From Callaeas wilsoni (Eukaryota; Chordata; Aves; Passeriformes; Callaeidae), in NCBI GenBank assembly GCA_013398955.1, contig VWPU01009723.1:62001-126000 (forward strand): 64,000 bases of DNA. Reading direction: 5' to 3'. The translations under genes and the position numbers were made by a program. How positions within the stretch are numbered: the stretch's first letter is position 1; the number at the start of each line of letters is the position of its first letter. Below the pieces are notes generated by a model. That model saw only the letters and a list, made by a program, of their open reading frames with translations. It had not been told where the DNA came from and made no database searches. This document shows, one piece after another, positions 23,427-37,540 of this stretch.

Positions 23427-26400
23427 GGCTGACGGTGCCCATGGCTTCTCCAGCTCACACCACTTGACTTTCCTTGGCTCACCTCGGACAGGGCTCCGAC
23501 CTCTTCTCTTCCACTGAGCTTTTGCTCCCGTCCCTAGCTCAGGCTCTGCTCTGTGCTGTGGGTGTTTTTAATGAGCTGTCCCAGATGTGGGATGTCACTG
23601 CTGAGCCTGGAAGACGCTCTGTTGTTCTCCTGGGAATTGTTTTGAGTCCTTGCACATTTTTCGTTACCTTGCGGCCTAATTTCAACCTTACTCTTGTGCA
23701 TTTGTTAGTAACATGCTCCTTTCACAAAGGAAGTGGATTATTTTCAGAATATAGCAACCATGTGGCAATTGTTGCTTTCCTCGCTTGCTGTTCTCTTGTC
23801 TGTGGAAGCTTAGAAAAAGCCTGCCATAGGAATCTGTGCTCTCTGTCCTTCTTAAAACTGAGCAGAGCTGCCCTTTGCTGGAACCAGCCTTTCCCAACCA
23901 CACTTTTACAGCTCTGAGAAAAGCCACAGGAATAGCTCGTGCATCCATGCCAGACTGGAGAGCCCTGCTGGCTGCTGGGCTGGGCTGTCACAGGAGAAGG
24001 CATCTCGTTTGTGCTGGAGTGGCAGAGTCATTGGAACTCTAGGCAAAGCAGGTTTCCAACAACAACATCTTGACCATGGCTGATGTTACAGTGAACCTTG
24101 CATGGGAATTAAGGCATCAGTATAGGTTCCTTTGGGTGGTTTGATTTCTTGTCTAACCCAATTCTGAGCATTTGACATTTCTGCCTTGTGTAAGGTCAAG
24201 CACATGAAAGATTTGAAGCCATTTCATGCCACCACTGCCTCCTTCATCCTGTCTGTTATCCCAGATATTTTTGGTTTGGAAACGTGAAAAAAGAGTTGTT
24301 GGCTTTAAAAACACCTCATAACTTGACAAATGAGTTTAAATGAATGTTTTTCTGAAGAATATTTTTTAAATGGCAATTATCACCTCAGACATTTCTGGGA
24401 AACTGACAACAAGCTTTATCAAATATAAATGACTTTGTAATTAAAAAAGGCAAATTGCTAATGAACCCAAACAAAAGTTTCTGACAAACTGACCGCAGTA
24501 ATGTTCTTGCTAGCTCTGTAAAAAATCCTTTATTTAAGACAACCTGTGATTCCAGGCATCATGATAGGAAACAGCTGTCTTGATGCAGATGTATTTTTGA
24601 AACCGATAAAGGGATGCAGGAAAGGGACAGACACTGTGCATCAGAAGAAGATGCAGCCAATGCTGCCTCTCTCCAGCCAATGCAGGGGGTACCAAAGCAG
24701 TGCAAGTTTAATATACACATTAATATAGCTAACAAACAGAGCAGCTTTCCTCTTGTCTTTAAAGGTCCCAAGTGCCTAGTTTTTCCTTAGGTATTTGCAG
24801 GAAAGCATTGATTTTCACAAATGCTGGGCCAGAGGTGTCCCCTGCAGCCACTGCAAATCCCTCCCCATGTCCCTTTGCCTTGCAGGGCTCCTTCCCAGTC
24901 ACTGGAGAGGGAATCACTGGCTCTCATTCTCCAGCATTACTTGGCTGTGCTCTGGATTCTGCTGCCTGGACTCATCCCTGAGCTCATTGCAACAGGTATT
25001 TTCTGCATGTTTTTGCACAAAAAGCAGTGTTTGTCCGGCTGGTTCCTCTTTGCTGGTTCAGGATTTTCAGTGTGCTTTAGGAAAAAGTGCACTCAGGCTT
25101 CTGTTTCCTTCTGTCTGCCCAAAGATACCCATGGAGGAAGGAGAATGCACGTGTGCCTATGAACAAACACCAGCCCATGTGTCTGTCCCCTTATCACACT
25201 TTCTGCATCATTGCTGTGAAGAACTTCTGTCTGGCTGTCCTTCAAGGGTTCTCAATTAGTCCAATAAAGTTTTGGAAGTTCTAGGGAGAGTGAAACTTGT
25301 AATTCCCAAACACCGAGGCTGGGTTAATGGGGTTGGTAACTGGTGAAAGTAATGCTTGCACAGGGCTCTTTTGGTGGTGGATGGGAGATCCTGGCAGTCA
25401 TTTTTCATCCTGAGTACAAACACTTTCCCACCTGTATGGAACACAGAGTGAGCTCAGCTGAGTTTCCTGGAATGCATTGTCCTCTCCCCAGACAACAGCT
25501 TTTAAGTGGAAAAAAGCAAATGGTGTTTGAGCCTGAACGTGGCAGGGGTGGGAATGAGTGTTGAGAAGTGATTCCTAGGAGGATCTCAGCCTGGAAAGTT
25601 AAACGCACACTAAATTGTCTCAATATAGTGTTTGTTTCACTGCTAATAAAGCTGCATGCCAGGAAGAGGACAAGACTGGATCTGCCTGGCATTTGAGGCA
25701 GGTTTTCATAGCAGGCAGATCTGGCTCCCATTTACACTGCTGAAAATTCTCTGACAAAAAGCCACTGGCTAAGACACCTAATGTTAATTACAGATAATGT
25801 CGACTGAAATACCTGGAGGAGACAGGCAATAGCTGCAGCCTGTAGAATCCAAAGGGACTTGTTCTGAGTGGCATTAATTTTTAATGCTTTAATCAGGATA
25901 AAATCCCTCTACAAAGTCGTAAGGGGAGTAGGAGTAGTCTGTTTAATTTTTAGAATATGACCTGAAGGAGAAAGCAATAATTTCAGCAATCTCTAGTGAT
26001 GACAAAGTTCCTAACCGGACAACAGGAAAAACAAACCCTTCAGTTTTACCCAAGACATTTAAAATTCAGCTGAAGTCATACAGAGAGCACCAATTCTATT
26101 ATCTTTATGAGCCATTCTGTAAGATTTAAATCTCTTGCATGCTCTTTTTTTTTTTTCTTTTTCTAAGTGAGACTTCATGCTGCCCTGATAGACACTTCCC
26201 TGCTAAAGATGAAGGGCTTTTGCCTAGGAAGAGGCAGGTTTCTTCCCTCCCCTGCTGCTACACTTGTGTAGCCAGCTCTGGGGTAAGCTGTGTAGGGAGC
26301 ACATGCACAGCATGGGAGGGGAGCAGTGAAAGGGGATTCTCTGCACCCCCAGCAGCTCCTCATCGTGCTCTGATAAAATCCTTCCTCGCCAGAACACAAT

Positions 26401-29400
26401 GGTGCGTTAATAACCTTTCAAAACCCAGAGCTGTATTCTACAGGTGTGCAAGGCATATGGCTTCTCCCCTATTAGCAATGCAAATTTAATCAACTGGAAT
26501 AATATTCAAAGGGTTGGCTCAGCACGAGCCAACAGCCAACAAGCAGTTGTCACTTTTCCCTGCTTTTGACAAACATAAGAAAAATCCTTGTTTAAAACTT
26601 CAATTCCCCTTAAAATCGATATCCCTTTGAATGAAAGGAAGTGACATCCTCTAGAAGCTCTATTGTATTTCTACTGCCACCTCCTAAGAAAACCGCTTTT
26701 TATGTCCAGATTTCAGCAACATCAGAGAGAAAAATCTGTTACTTTCCAGTTGAAAAGCAATCCCTGTCACCAAACATGCTGTAATTCCGCAAAGTGACAA
26801 AGTTCAGGTTGATCTGCATATTTTCCCATGTGAGACTTTTATTGCATTTCCATTTAATTTCATAGCACGACACTGTTTGTTGTTCCCTGGCTCTTGCTAA
26901 CAGCCTCAATATGCTGGATGTCTTCTCCTCTGTCTGTCAAGCGGTGTCAGGTCACCGGGTTTACAGACTTCACTGCAGAGCAGAAGTCTAAAGTGTGTCA
27001 GTGCCCTCCTGGCTGCCGCAGCACAACCTTGGTAGCCATGGTGGCACTCCTGGGAGGCAGCAGCGTAGTCACCTTCAATTAATGTCATATCACAGGTACC
27101 ACAACCCAACAGGAGATTCCCTTCGCTGACACCTTCCCAGCCTAGCAGAGTGGCGTGCTGCTGGAAGGGGATGTCCTTGTTCCTCTGGGTATTTTGGGAG
27201 CTTTCCAGTGTTTCTGAGCCAGTTTGAGCCCTCCTGCCACCCAGGGACTGGCACTGACCACATGTAACCAATGAACCTGGTCTTTTTCTTCAGGCTGACA
27301 CCAGGTTTGGCCTGATGGCACTTCAGTGGAGCTTATTGATTTTGGTGAAGAGAAGATCTGGTCCTTGCCTAAAAATAGCTGTATCCACATCCTGTGGTAG
27401 GTAAAACTGCCTCTCTCTTGTGTTTGCCTATACAATGCACATGGTGCTGCACCCCAGGGTGGCCTCCTCTTATCATCTGTGCAGTCAGAGGAAACACTAT
27501 AGTGTCACATAGTCAAGTAACTGTGGGAGGGCTGGGAGATTTCATTTGGAATCTCAGATAATTGTGGTCACTTTATTTTTCATTCACTTAATAAAAGAAA
27601 ATGCAAAAGTACCACAGCATATAATTATGGTAGTAGTTTTCTTGTATTCTGGTTCATTAAATGCTGATCGGCAACGGCTTGCTAATGACTTTCCTATTTC
27701 AAATAACGCCATCATTTATAGGACTAGAAACAGCCTTTTCATTGAAAACACTTTATCTAGAAGGGCCCTGCTTGACACATGCATTTGATCATAAAAAGCA
27801 TCAAAATCCATCTGACTATTGCAGAAACCTGAAATCCACATTGCCTGAAGATGGGGAGGTAGATCCTGTGGTGGGGAATAGGGCAGGGTTGGTCCTGTTG
27901 CGTAGCCTTTCTGCTACAGCAGGGAGGATTTGTGCCCATCTGCTGCTTCCCAGGACCGGCCAGGCACAGTGGCTCGCAGTCTGCAGCAGTGGCTAAGGGT
28001 TACATGGGAGATATGAAGTTATTAGTGATGTGGAAGCACTGTGGGGAGATGGGGCAAACCCTGGAGCAGTGTTTTCATGAGGGAAATAAGAACACGGCCA
28101 GCCTAAGGAAAATACAAAGCTAAAACATGAATGCTGGACTTCAGCACCCGGAGTCCATCTCTGCCAGGAGCGGAGGGTGGCAGGCAGCTCTCTGAGACGC
28201 CTCCTCCTGCCCTGCTGCTCCTGGGGCTGTGCTGCACCGACTGCCTTCTGCTGCTGTCAGCACCCCTGCCTTTCCTAAGACACAGCATTTCGCTGCCCTG
28301 GACTCTGTGGATGGGGTTCCTCACCCTGTCTGAGGCTCTGTGATTTATGCAGGAGCATGTCTGCAGGCTGTTTGCAGAGTTGTCTGCTGCTGATAAATTG
28401 GTGCGGTGGCCAGCGTGTTTCTGGCCCCTGGCCAGGTACATGCAGCGCTTTCTGAGACACCATCTGCTCCTTGCTTGAGTTTTTGAGTGCTGCCAATCAG
28501 CCATTGAGTGCCATCACCCTGTCCCCTCACCCGCATGGCCTCCAACCTAATTCCAGTATTTCATGGGAGGGCTGCAGGGAATTGTCTGAGTGCTCCATGG
28601 GGTCTTCTATGGGCAGGATGACATCTGTGGCCCTGTTGGCTCTGCCATGCCCCTGGCTGGGCTGTGGGGATGATTAGAGGGTGTGGGAGAACTCAGTGAC
28701 ACTAGAAGGCTGGGAGCAGGACTCCACCACCACCTGGAGAGGAGGACAGAAGGGTTGAGCAATGGTCACAGCTCACAGGGGTGCTGCAAGAGGCAGCTGG
28801 AGCAGGGCTGCATGGGGATGGAGGCAAACATCAGCCCTCACAGCAGGAAGCAAAAGCCCTGGGGCTCCTGATGCATCATCACACGGGACTGTGAGGAGCA
28901 GGAATGCGGTGGTGAGCACAAGCAATGCTCCTGCTGCGCTCCACAGGGTGCAGGTCTTGAATGTGTCTCTCACAGAGCTTTTATTTTTGTTTTCCTGTAG
29001 AAAAGTACACTTCAGCATCTCTTCTTGCTATGTCACTTCTTCCTCTTGTAGCCAGACAGGGAAGCGTGAGTGCCTGAACATCTGTTGTGATTCTGGGGTT
29101 GTGGCTTGGTGTGGTTTTTTCGTTTTAATAGAACTTGTTCAGCACTGACAAGGAGTGAGCAAAGACTCTTTGGGCACTTTGATTCCCTTGATTGCTGATT
29201 TTTGTTTACTTCAACCTCCTGAAAAGCAAAGCACTTCTTACCTCTTCACAGGAGATGAAGCCATTTCTTCAGCTGCAGCCTACTTTAAAAGGGTGTTTTT
29301 CTGATGCCTGTGTTTTCCCCTGAGAAAACATGAAACACAATGCAAGGAGTTTAAACAAAAAGCCAAAGTCCTTGGACTCCAAAGGCATCAAAGCTGAGCT

Positions 29401-32400
29401 ACTTTCCTTTGAAAATAAGTCTTGGGTGGGCTGTGATTATTCCTAGGCATTTATAATGCCACCCATCACACAGGTTTTATCCTAGCTAATTTTGTCTTGC
29501 ATTTCTTGATGTTTTTGTCTATTATTTTTTACTTTTGATGCACTAAGCTAAATAAGCTCAAATATGCTCCCAGGAGAAAATCCAGCTCTGGAAGGTGGTG
29601 CAGCTTGGGATCAGTCTGTGCAGGCAGCCCTCCTTGGGAGCCCAGTCTTCTCCAGCCCAGCAGAGTGGCTTCTGCACTGGTTGTGTGAACCAGCAGATCT
29701 GTGTGTCCCCTTGCTGCCACCACCCTGGGTGTCCCCTCTCCTCTGTGCTCTAAATCGACTCCTAAACAGCTCTTGTAGTAGACTTTCCCCCTGAGCTTGA
29801 ATGGCTATAAACACAAGTGACCCTGGCTGCTCTCGTGCTCTTGTGAGCCTCAGTCAGGCCAGCACAATAAGGTAGTTTTGATATTTCGTCTTCTGAGCAA
29901 AACAAATTGAGTCCTGCAAGTGAGACATTCACCTGCTGGTAGACTGGCATGTGCTCAGTTCATTTGGATCTGGGAAGGAAAGGTAGACTGCTGCAAGTAT
30001 GTTGCAGAAAGGAGTAAAAGGTTGGTAAGGTCCCTCTGCACGGAGCTGAGCGGCTGCTGTCTGTTGGTCTGTCTGTGGAAAGTGGTCTTCAGAAGAAGCT
30101 GCAGCATTAGCTGAGCCTGTGTCCTGTGGGGGGTCCTGAACTCTGCAAACCCAGCTGCTTTTTGGGGTGAATGTGGCATGCAGCAATGACATGGTGTGAA
30201 AAGCCACAACCCTGGTCTCAAAGTTGGCCAGAGTGGCTGGAGGCATTGATCCCACAAAGGGCTGTGCAGAACTGCATGTTTTTAATGAAATTCAAACACG
30301 AATCTGCTCACAAGGGAAAACCATCTATAAGTCAGTCTTGAGCTGAGCTGTGCTCAGCTGGTCCCTGCAGGTGGCTTTGTGAAGCATCAAACACTTCAAA
30401 AACACTTTGGGCAGGAGCAGGCATCAAAAACATCCCAATGTGCTGCAAGGCTGCAGGGAGGATGTGTGTCCCAGGCTGACTGGATAGCCCTCCCTGTAAT
30501 GCCTGGGGTAGTCTCATCCCTCCCATCACCTGGCTCTTGGTGACTTAGACTAGGCAAGAAACACTGAGGATTTGGTTCAGAAATTGTGTTCACAAAGTCA
30601 GATCTTGAAGTGTGTGGTTTTTATGGGCCTCACTCATGCCAGGGGTAAAGCCCTCATGTTCCAAAACCTGTCATGTCCAATTGGCCTTTAAATACATATC
30701 AGGCAAAAGGTTTTCCATTTTCCTACCTAAGTTACCAAAGCAGCTTTTCCTATTACTGCTCCTTTTCTTATTATTGTCTCTCCATTTCTGCTACCTATGC
30801 AATCTGCTTGTTTGCATATAGTTACTTCATTAGACCTTCTTTGTTCAGATTGCTAGTTTTTAGTTTAAAGGGGTTTTCTTTAACATTAAATTTTTAATCT
30901 TGTAAATTGGCTGTTGTCAGGATAGCTGCAGACCAAGTGAAAGTAATGAGTTCCAGAATAGAAACAATGAGATCAGATGTAAAAAAAGTTCCAGCAAGAC
31001 AAACAATGGCAAAAACCCCATGAGGGGCAGATTTTATTTTTTCTAACTCAGTGCTGATCAGGAATTTATCCTGCAGGAAACCTCACTGGTATCAATGGAG
31101 TGACTATGGTGGGTGTAAACTGATCCACAGAAGAACATGCTTCTGCTTTCAGATGCCTTTCTGAATATGGTGGTTCCCTCTGTCAGTGTATCAGGGGATG
31201 GAAGTCTCCAGAGGTACTCCCTGTGACTCTGTTTTATTTGTGCCTGTGTGGGTGAGTAATATCCCTGCCTGTGCATATCAGTTCTTTCTCATTCCTTTGT
31301 AAATGGCAGGGTGTTCTTGTGGGGTTGCATCAGCATGAATGTTTACTCTCTCTTCCAGGGGCATGGCCAGTGTTCTGGCACCTGAGGAAGCAGACAGAGG
31401 TTCCAGGCAGCTGCTTTGAGGATTCTTCCATCTGGATTTGCCCCTTTGTGCCCATGACGCTCAGTGGAGGAGAGACATGATCCCAACAGGTCTCTTCTAG
31501 AAAAGTCAGACTGGGCTGTGAGGTATCTATGGCTTGGCTAAAATATTCTGTGATAAAACCAAGGAGCAGCACACCTTGGACAGCTGACTGTGAAGTTTGA
31601 TCCAGTGAGGGCATTAGTGAAAAAGGGATTGGAAAAGGGAGCTTTAAGGGAAGTTTAAACGATAGCTGGGGCTGCAGTGGGTTTTATAGTTCCAAACACA
31701 GGGAGCTTCTGATAGATAAAACAATGAAGGGTGCAAAACCAGTCACTTTAGGAAGTATGCATGACTTCATCACCCAGCCATCTGTGCCAAAATTAAGGGA
31801 AAACAGGCAAACTGAAAGAAGAAGTGTCACACTGTTACTGCTGGTGAGTGACACAGATGCTAGATTTATTTAGAGCCTGGAACTAATAGCTGTGCAGAAC
31901 GATACACAGCTGATTCAGGTGACGTAGGAATACAACCCAAGTTCAAAAATTTCATAAGACAGTTTTCAAGACAGAAATGGTTAAAGGGGTGCCCTTTACA
32001 CATCACCAGCTAAGTGGTGTGTGCTCACTGTTTCAGAGCTACTGTGCCAGTTGGACAACTGCCAGGCTTGTAATGCTGCTCTAAAAGGGATCACTTGCCA
32101 TGCAGAGTTTTTGCTTTTTCTGTTATCCAAACAGACTCACTTGAATGTTAATTTGTTCCCGGCTGCCAAAGACCCATTTCTGCAAGCAGCTGAGCCCTGT
32201 GCCTGCCGAGGGGGTTGTTCCCATCCCTGCTCCACTGGGCTGGGGCTGGAGCCACGTGTCGGGGACGCTGGCTTGCTGCACTCGGGGAGCAATCTGTCAT
32301 TGGGTTTGAAAATTGCTGGCCACAATGGTGTTTCCTTCTTTCAAAGTCCAGTGCTGTGGCCTTGGCAACAACAAGGACAGCAGCTTTTCTCTCTCACGGG

Positions 32401-35400
32401 AGGTGACAACTGGAGAGGGCACATGGGAGTGTTTGGAAAGGAAAAAGCCTCTCGGGTTTTTGGAGCTGGGCTACTGTGATGTGCTCTGGTCCTTGGCCAG
32501 CGCCTGCCAGGGAACAACGGTGACACTGTGAGTGTGGGCAGCTCGAGGTGGGTGAGCCAGCCCTTGTGGGCTCAAAGCTAAAGCCAGCAGGATTCCTGCG
32601 CCATCAGCTCACTGCTCCCACAGTGTCTGGGCACCCTGGTCCTTCAGAGGCGGGTTGGGGATCCCTCTGGCTCGGAAGGGATCTCAGAACCTATTTTCAT
32701 CCTTCTTTTGCCACGTCATATTTGAGGTGGCAAAATAGCAGACAATGGCCTTGGCCTGAGTTCCAACAGGACTGTTTGACGTGTCCTTTCTAGTTCTTTT
32801 AAATGTTTGCAGATCTTTTGATGGAAAGATAAAGGTTTTTCAAGTTCATGTGGCAGAAGGGAAGACAACCAGGGGATGTCCTGAACTGCTCAGGGGCTGC
32901 AGGTAGGAAGGGACAAAAATATTGATGGAGATTAAAGCAAGTGGGAGAGGGCAGCAATGCAAAAGGCTTGATGAGAGGCAAAGGGTCCCTGCTGGTGAGG
33001 TTAATGCACGGTGTGTTTGGCATGTTCTGTGGTCAGCCTCATACCAGGGCTCTCAATTCTCTGGGCGAGGGCAGTGAGAGGACTCCAGGCTGTGGCAGTG
33101 GTACCACACTGGTGCTTGGTGTGAGGCACTGGAGCCACAGGGATAGAACCCCTCCCTCCTTGTGTCCACTTGTAGGTGTGTAAGCCATTGGAAAGTCAAA
33201 AGGCAAAGGCAAATCTCTGCTGGGTGATGTGTTTGACAAGGGGCTGGGATCCGCACTGAAGCTTCACTGCTTTGATTAGAAGGAATCTAAATAGGTTCAA
33301 ATTTACCTAAATCTTCCCTCTCCTGCTTAATTTCTGTATCAATATTTTTGGATGCTTAAAGAAAAATGTAATTTTTTGGTGTCTGTTTTTAGCCAAGGAA
33401 AAAAAAATAGAAGACTGTTCAAAATTTGATTAAATATTTAAAGCACAGTTTCTATTTAGAAACTGGCACTTTATCAAGTTAAACAACCCATTAAGCTTGT
33501 AATCATGCTCCATCTTTTGGGGCACAATGCCTTTTGCATCTTTTGAAATGAGTATTTGTGTCATCGCTCAGCACATGCAGAGGGGAAATTAATCTTCCAT
33601 TGCATTGTTTCATTTTACTGCTGACTGAAATAATATTTTCAATATCTTTTTCATTGTTTATTTGCATTCTTTTTTTGACACATGACTTGCGGAGGAAATT
33701 TGAAAACAAGTCACAAAATTGAGATCCCTGATAAGCTTCTGAAACTCCTTAAGTATTCAGCTTGAATAGTCTGCCATCAGTTGGTTTGAGTAATTGCTTT
33801 TTCACTGCTAGCAGAGGCAGTCATCGCAGCTTTGAGAATTGCTGTGGTCTTGAGGCCCTTTTAAGGTTAGGTGATCAAATACTTAAAGGTTTGGCTTTTG
33901 CAAAACAGCAGCGGTCAGTTCTGGGAGATGGAACCCACAGAAAGCCCTGTGAAGGCCAGAAGGAGGAATTGAATCCTGGACTTCCTTATGGACCAGAGAT
34001 CCCAGAGCACCTCCTGAACACTGGATGAGAGATAGGGGATCGCTGGCAACCACCACCTGTTGCAGTACGGGCATCCCAGGCATGACAGCTCAGGCTGGGC
34101 CTTCCAGATCCCAGGGACTGTCCTTGCAGGGTGGGAAGTGAGTCCTCTCCCACATTCCACGTGCCAAGCAAGGATCCTTTCTGTGCCAGCTGGGTGATTG
34201 CTGCAGGGCTGTCTTCAGTAAGTCACAGTACACCTTCATTAGAAGTGCAGTTGCCATCCATTAGCCTTACTGTGTGCACAGTAACAGGGATTTGAGCAGA
34301 ATTCTTCTCCTCCCCAGTCTTACATCAAGGAAAGCTCTCCTATTTTTGTTACCTCTAAAACTAAGAGAGGCAGGCTCTTGGTTTTTTTGAATGGTGTGTC
34401 TGCTTCCTATGACAAGGTGGACTTAGAAATGCATTGCATTGAGAGGCTGCAAGATGTGACAACGTTTTAAAGCCCTGTATCCTTTTGCAAATGTAATCTT
34501 TTTCATGGAATGACTACAAAAAGTGGGTTATTTGCATTAAGAGACTCACAATGAATGTTTGCAGATTAATCTCATAGCATATAAGTACGGCTGTAAAGGA
34601 TAGTGACTGCAGAAGCAAAGCCATTGCTGCACTTTATGTGCTGGGAGTGATAAGGTTATATCAGCAGAGCAAGCAACTGAGCAAAATCTATTGTTGTTTG
34701 TGGGTTGGAAGGCAGTTTGATATCGAAACATAAAAGGCATGTAACCAGATCACATTCTTTGCTCTGTGCCTCGTACTTGGAATTAGTGCCCAGCTTTTTC
34801 AAAGACGTTTCCTCTTACTGCTGACAGTTCATTCACCACGAGGAGCCCAGGCATTTGCTGTCATCCTAAGTTAGATCCTGCCTATGTCCCAAATCCCTGA
34901 GAGCCATGTTTTCTCAAAGTGAACTTGTCAGAACGCACACTTTCTCTGTCAAACCTTTCCCACACCAGTTCTCTCCCAAACACAGGGTTGCACCAGCTGA
35001 GACTGACCCGCTGAGGTCTCCTGCAGCTCGGACCCCTTCAGCCTCTGCACTTTAGCAGTGGCCTTACATGTGTCACATATTTTTGGTTTTTTTGTGGGTT
35101 TCTTGTTCCTCTGTGGTAGCTCATGAGAGAAGCCTGATCAGCTTGTCCTTGCTTGTTGGTGTGTGATAAGGAGTTGTACAGTTAAGATCAGCTCCAGGGT
35201 CAAAGTCTCTGAGGATTACTGTAACTGCTGGTACTAATTAAGTTTCTTTATACCTATCAATGCCAAGTAAGGGAGCTTCCTGCTTTGCCTCTCATATTGC
35301 CATTGACTATTTCCAGGTTCTCATACTGGCTTTCCATGAACCTCCTTTTTCCCTGGGCAATATAACAGTCATCCACAAATCTTTTCAGTGAGCAATGAGC

Positions 35401-35887
35401 AAGAAAGCATGCTTCAAAAAATACCCAGGGTACAGGCAAAGTCTCTTACACAGACGGTGAAGTTTGGTTTCTTTCTGAGTTAATTCCCAGTTCACTGAGT
35501 AGGAGGAGTATTCACAGGTGTCACTGTAATGTGCTGGTTCTTGGCGATCCGAAATGTTTCTTTCTCATAGAATGGAGATGGCATATATAACCTTATGCTA
35601 AAATAATGCAGTGCATCAGTGAGCTATTCTTTTTTGAATATTGTTTATTAGATGAGGTATTTCTTCATCCCAAATTTTCAGAGCACAGTTATTTCCTTGG
35701 TGAATATGAGTAATTCACACATATCCTGCTACATTTCCTCTTTGATTCTAAGGGAAATACTTGCAGCATCCAGCCTAGAAGGTCTGATCCCCAGTGGGAG
35801 GCTGACATGACTTGAAATACCAAAGAACTGAGGAAAATATAAGATACAAGAAATATGTAAATATTGCAGTTGTTATTGTCAAAACAC
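23427..35887. other. Unique non-coding DNA, no gene seen
   Basis: Over 12 kb without a recognisable gene, CR1 or RNA gene. Open frames of 110-155 codons occur at 23474-23917 (plus, opening with TTG), 24795-25259 (plus) and 32021-32479 (plus), but none shows a known domain, convincing splice sites or a clear codon bias. A T-rich run lies at 26145-26163. Slightly GC-richer patches near 28.1-28.9 kb and 32.2-32.6 kb explain the longer frames there. Confidence 0.5.
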
Positions 35888-36268
35888 ATAGACTCATTTA
35901 GACTGGAAATGATCATCAAGGCCAAACATTAACCCAGCATTGCCAAGGCCACCACTAAGCCATGTCCCCAAGCACAACATCCACACGTGTTTTAAACCCC
36001 TCCCAGGATGGTGTCCCCACCACTGCCCTGAGCAGCCTGTTCCAGTGGTTGATAACCCTTTCTCTGAAGAATTTCTTCCTAATATCCAGTCCAAACCTTC
36101 CCTGACACAACTTGCGGCCGTTTCCTCTTGCCCTACTGTTTGCTACTTGAGAGAAGAGACTGACCCGCACCTTGTTACATCATCCTTCTGGGGATTTGTG
36201 GAGAGCAGAAAGGTCCCCTCCAAGCCTCCTTTTCTCCAGGATAAACACTTCCAGCTCCCTCTCCACAG
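35888..36268 (-). mobile_element. CR1 LINE, 5'-truncated: ORF2 C-terminus plus 3' UTR
   Basis: On the minus strand, about 35955-36170 encodes the CR1 ORF2 C-terminal segment, with FGLDIRKKFF, VINHWNRL and GFKTRVDVVLGDM, which match the family pattern HWNRLPREVVESPSLEVFK. The 3' UTR follows to about 35888. The terminal octamer repeat is eroded, and only a GACTCATTTAGACTGGAAATG-like remnant is left. The upstream edge at about 36268 fades out inside the lead-up to the C-terminus. It is a 5'-truncated, dead copy of moderate age. Confidence 0.93.
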
Positions 36269-37372
36269 CAAATCTTACACTGCTGTAGGATGCTATTAAA
36301 CACTGATACGACAGGGGTGAGGTGAAGTGTTAGCAGCACATTTGCATAGGTGGAAAAACCAAATGAGCACTGTTAAAATTGAAGTTAAACCGTGAGTGAT
36401 GCAGCAGATTGTAGTGGGTTAAAAACAAGAGAAAGCTTAAATATGTATGGATATTTTATAACTTCATCACAGGATAATCTAAAGCACAGGGCAAGCAGCA
36501 GTGAGTAAATATTTAGGGCTATAATTTTTGCACAGTACTCAGTCATATATTAAATGTTCACCAGATACTTCTCTCCCAGAATCCAGCCTACAGGGAAGAA
36601 TATTCTGCTCTTCTGGAAAGTGCTTGTCTAAGTCATAGAACACGCTAGGAGGTGCTTATTTATCCTTTATGCAAAGACTGCAATGCTTGCTAGAAGGGCC
36701 AGGTGGGAAGGGGCTGTCTAGACCAGATAGAACCCCAGGTGATGACTGGATGTTGTAAATAAATAAGTAGAGTCCTGGAATTTGTTCCCAATACTGAACA
36801 TGTTGTGAATTGGGCACTAAAGCAGGAGATGTGTGTGCCCATAAGCAAGCCCAGCTATGAAGAGACCTGTGTGCAGAGATGTGCTTACAGCTGTGATTCA
36901 GCTGTGCACGGGAGGTGGGGAGTGGTTTTGATGCCCCACACACACTCTTGCTTCCTGTCCTCCTCCTACCTGTGGTGGTCTTTTAAGTAGATCTACTTCC
37001 TAAATAAAAAATGCTGGACAGTAAATGCAAATTGCAGTAATAAAGTAATTTACTCGCTCTTGTTTTGTTTACTATAGACCTTGATTAAGAATAGATGTAT
37101 ATTTAGAAAGCCTGACTGCTTCCTAAATCGTGAGAATGAGGGATTCTATTGGATGCTGAATTCTGCAAATTAGAGCATGCATTTCTTATAAATGTCCAAC
37201 AGTTTAAGACTGGCCATGATTTGCCTTTATTATCACTGGTACCAGCCAGGGTTGGATAGCCCACAGACACTTTTCTTTCCATTTGGTCTGTAAACTCAGA
37301 TGTAGCCTGTTCTGTCATAGCAGTGCAACTTCTTTGTTGGAGGGACATGATCATGTCTTTCTCACCCAACAG
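36269..37372. other. Unique AT-rich non-coding DNA, no gene seen
   Basis: Short frames and AT-rich sequence, with several TAAT- and TTTATAA-type motifs between 36.36 and 36.56 kb. No transposon or gene can be recognised. Confidence 0.5.
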
Positions 37373-37540
37373 CTGGCTGAAGGACCCATCAAGCTGCACC
37401 TGGATGTAGTGGAAGGTTCGATCACTTCAGCAGCCCTGAACTGCACCCCAGCTCCCCAGCACGATGTCTGCTTGAAAGGGAAGCTCTGCAGCCACGGTAC
37501 ACACGTGATTGTTTCCCAATCAGTGCTGTCCTGCATAAAG
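37373..37540 (+). other. Exon-shaped open segment, 56 codons, phase 0-0
   Basis: The segment is preceded by a pyrimidine-leaning tract ending TCTTTCTCACCCAACAG and followed by AAAG/GTATGC, giving plausible splice sites on both sides. It is exactly 168 bases and one frame is open throughout from its first base, so it would be a symmetric phase 0-0 exon. The frame begins LAEGPIKLHLDVVEG and includes four Cys, in a pattern reminiscent of a secreted protein. It has at least four CpG in CpG-poor surroundings. The same frame stays open upstream from 37283 and downstream to the stop before 37577. I do not recognise the sequence, and no neighbouring exon was found. A chance splice-like match is quite possible. 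Confidence 0.18.

Noticed and set aside
23474..23917. 147-codon plus-strand frame with hydrophobic stretches
   Set aside because: It starts with TTG, which is not a normal vertebrate start, has no splice support and resembles no family; hydrophobic runs arise easily from T-rich DNA.
26145..26163. T-rich run considered as the reverse of a retrocopy poly(A) tail
   Set aside because: No recognisable retroposed gene body or target-site duplication is present beside it.
26894..27082. Frame ending in a CQCPPGC motif, briefly suggestive of a degenerin/ENaC-type cysteine motif
   Set aside because: The match is only a few residues, with no other feature of that family nearby and no splice structure.
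32021..32479. 152-codon plus-strand frame in a GC-rich patch
   Set aside because: Other frames over the same DNA are also open on both strands, which points to a low-stop GC-rich patch and not to a gene.
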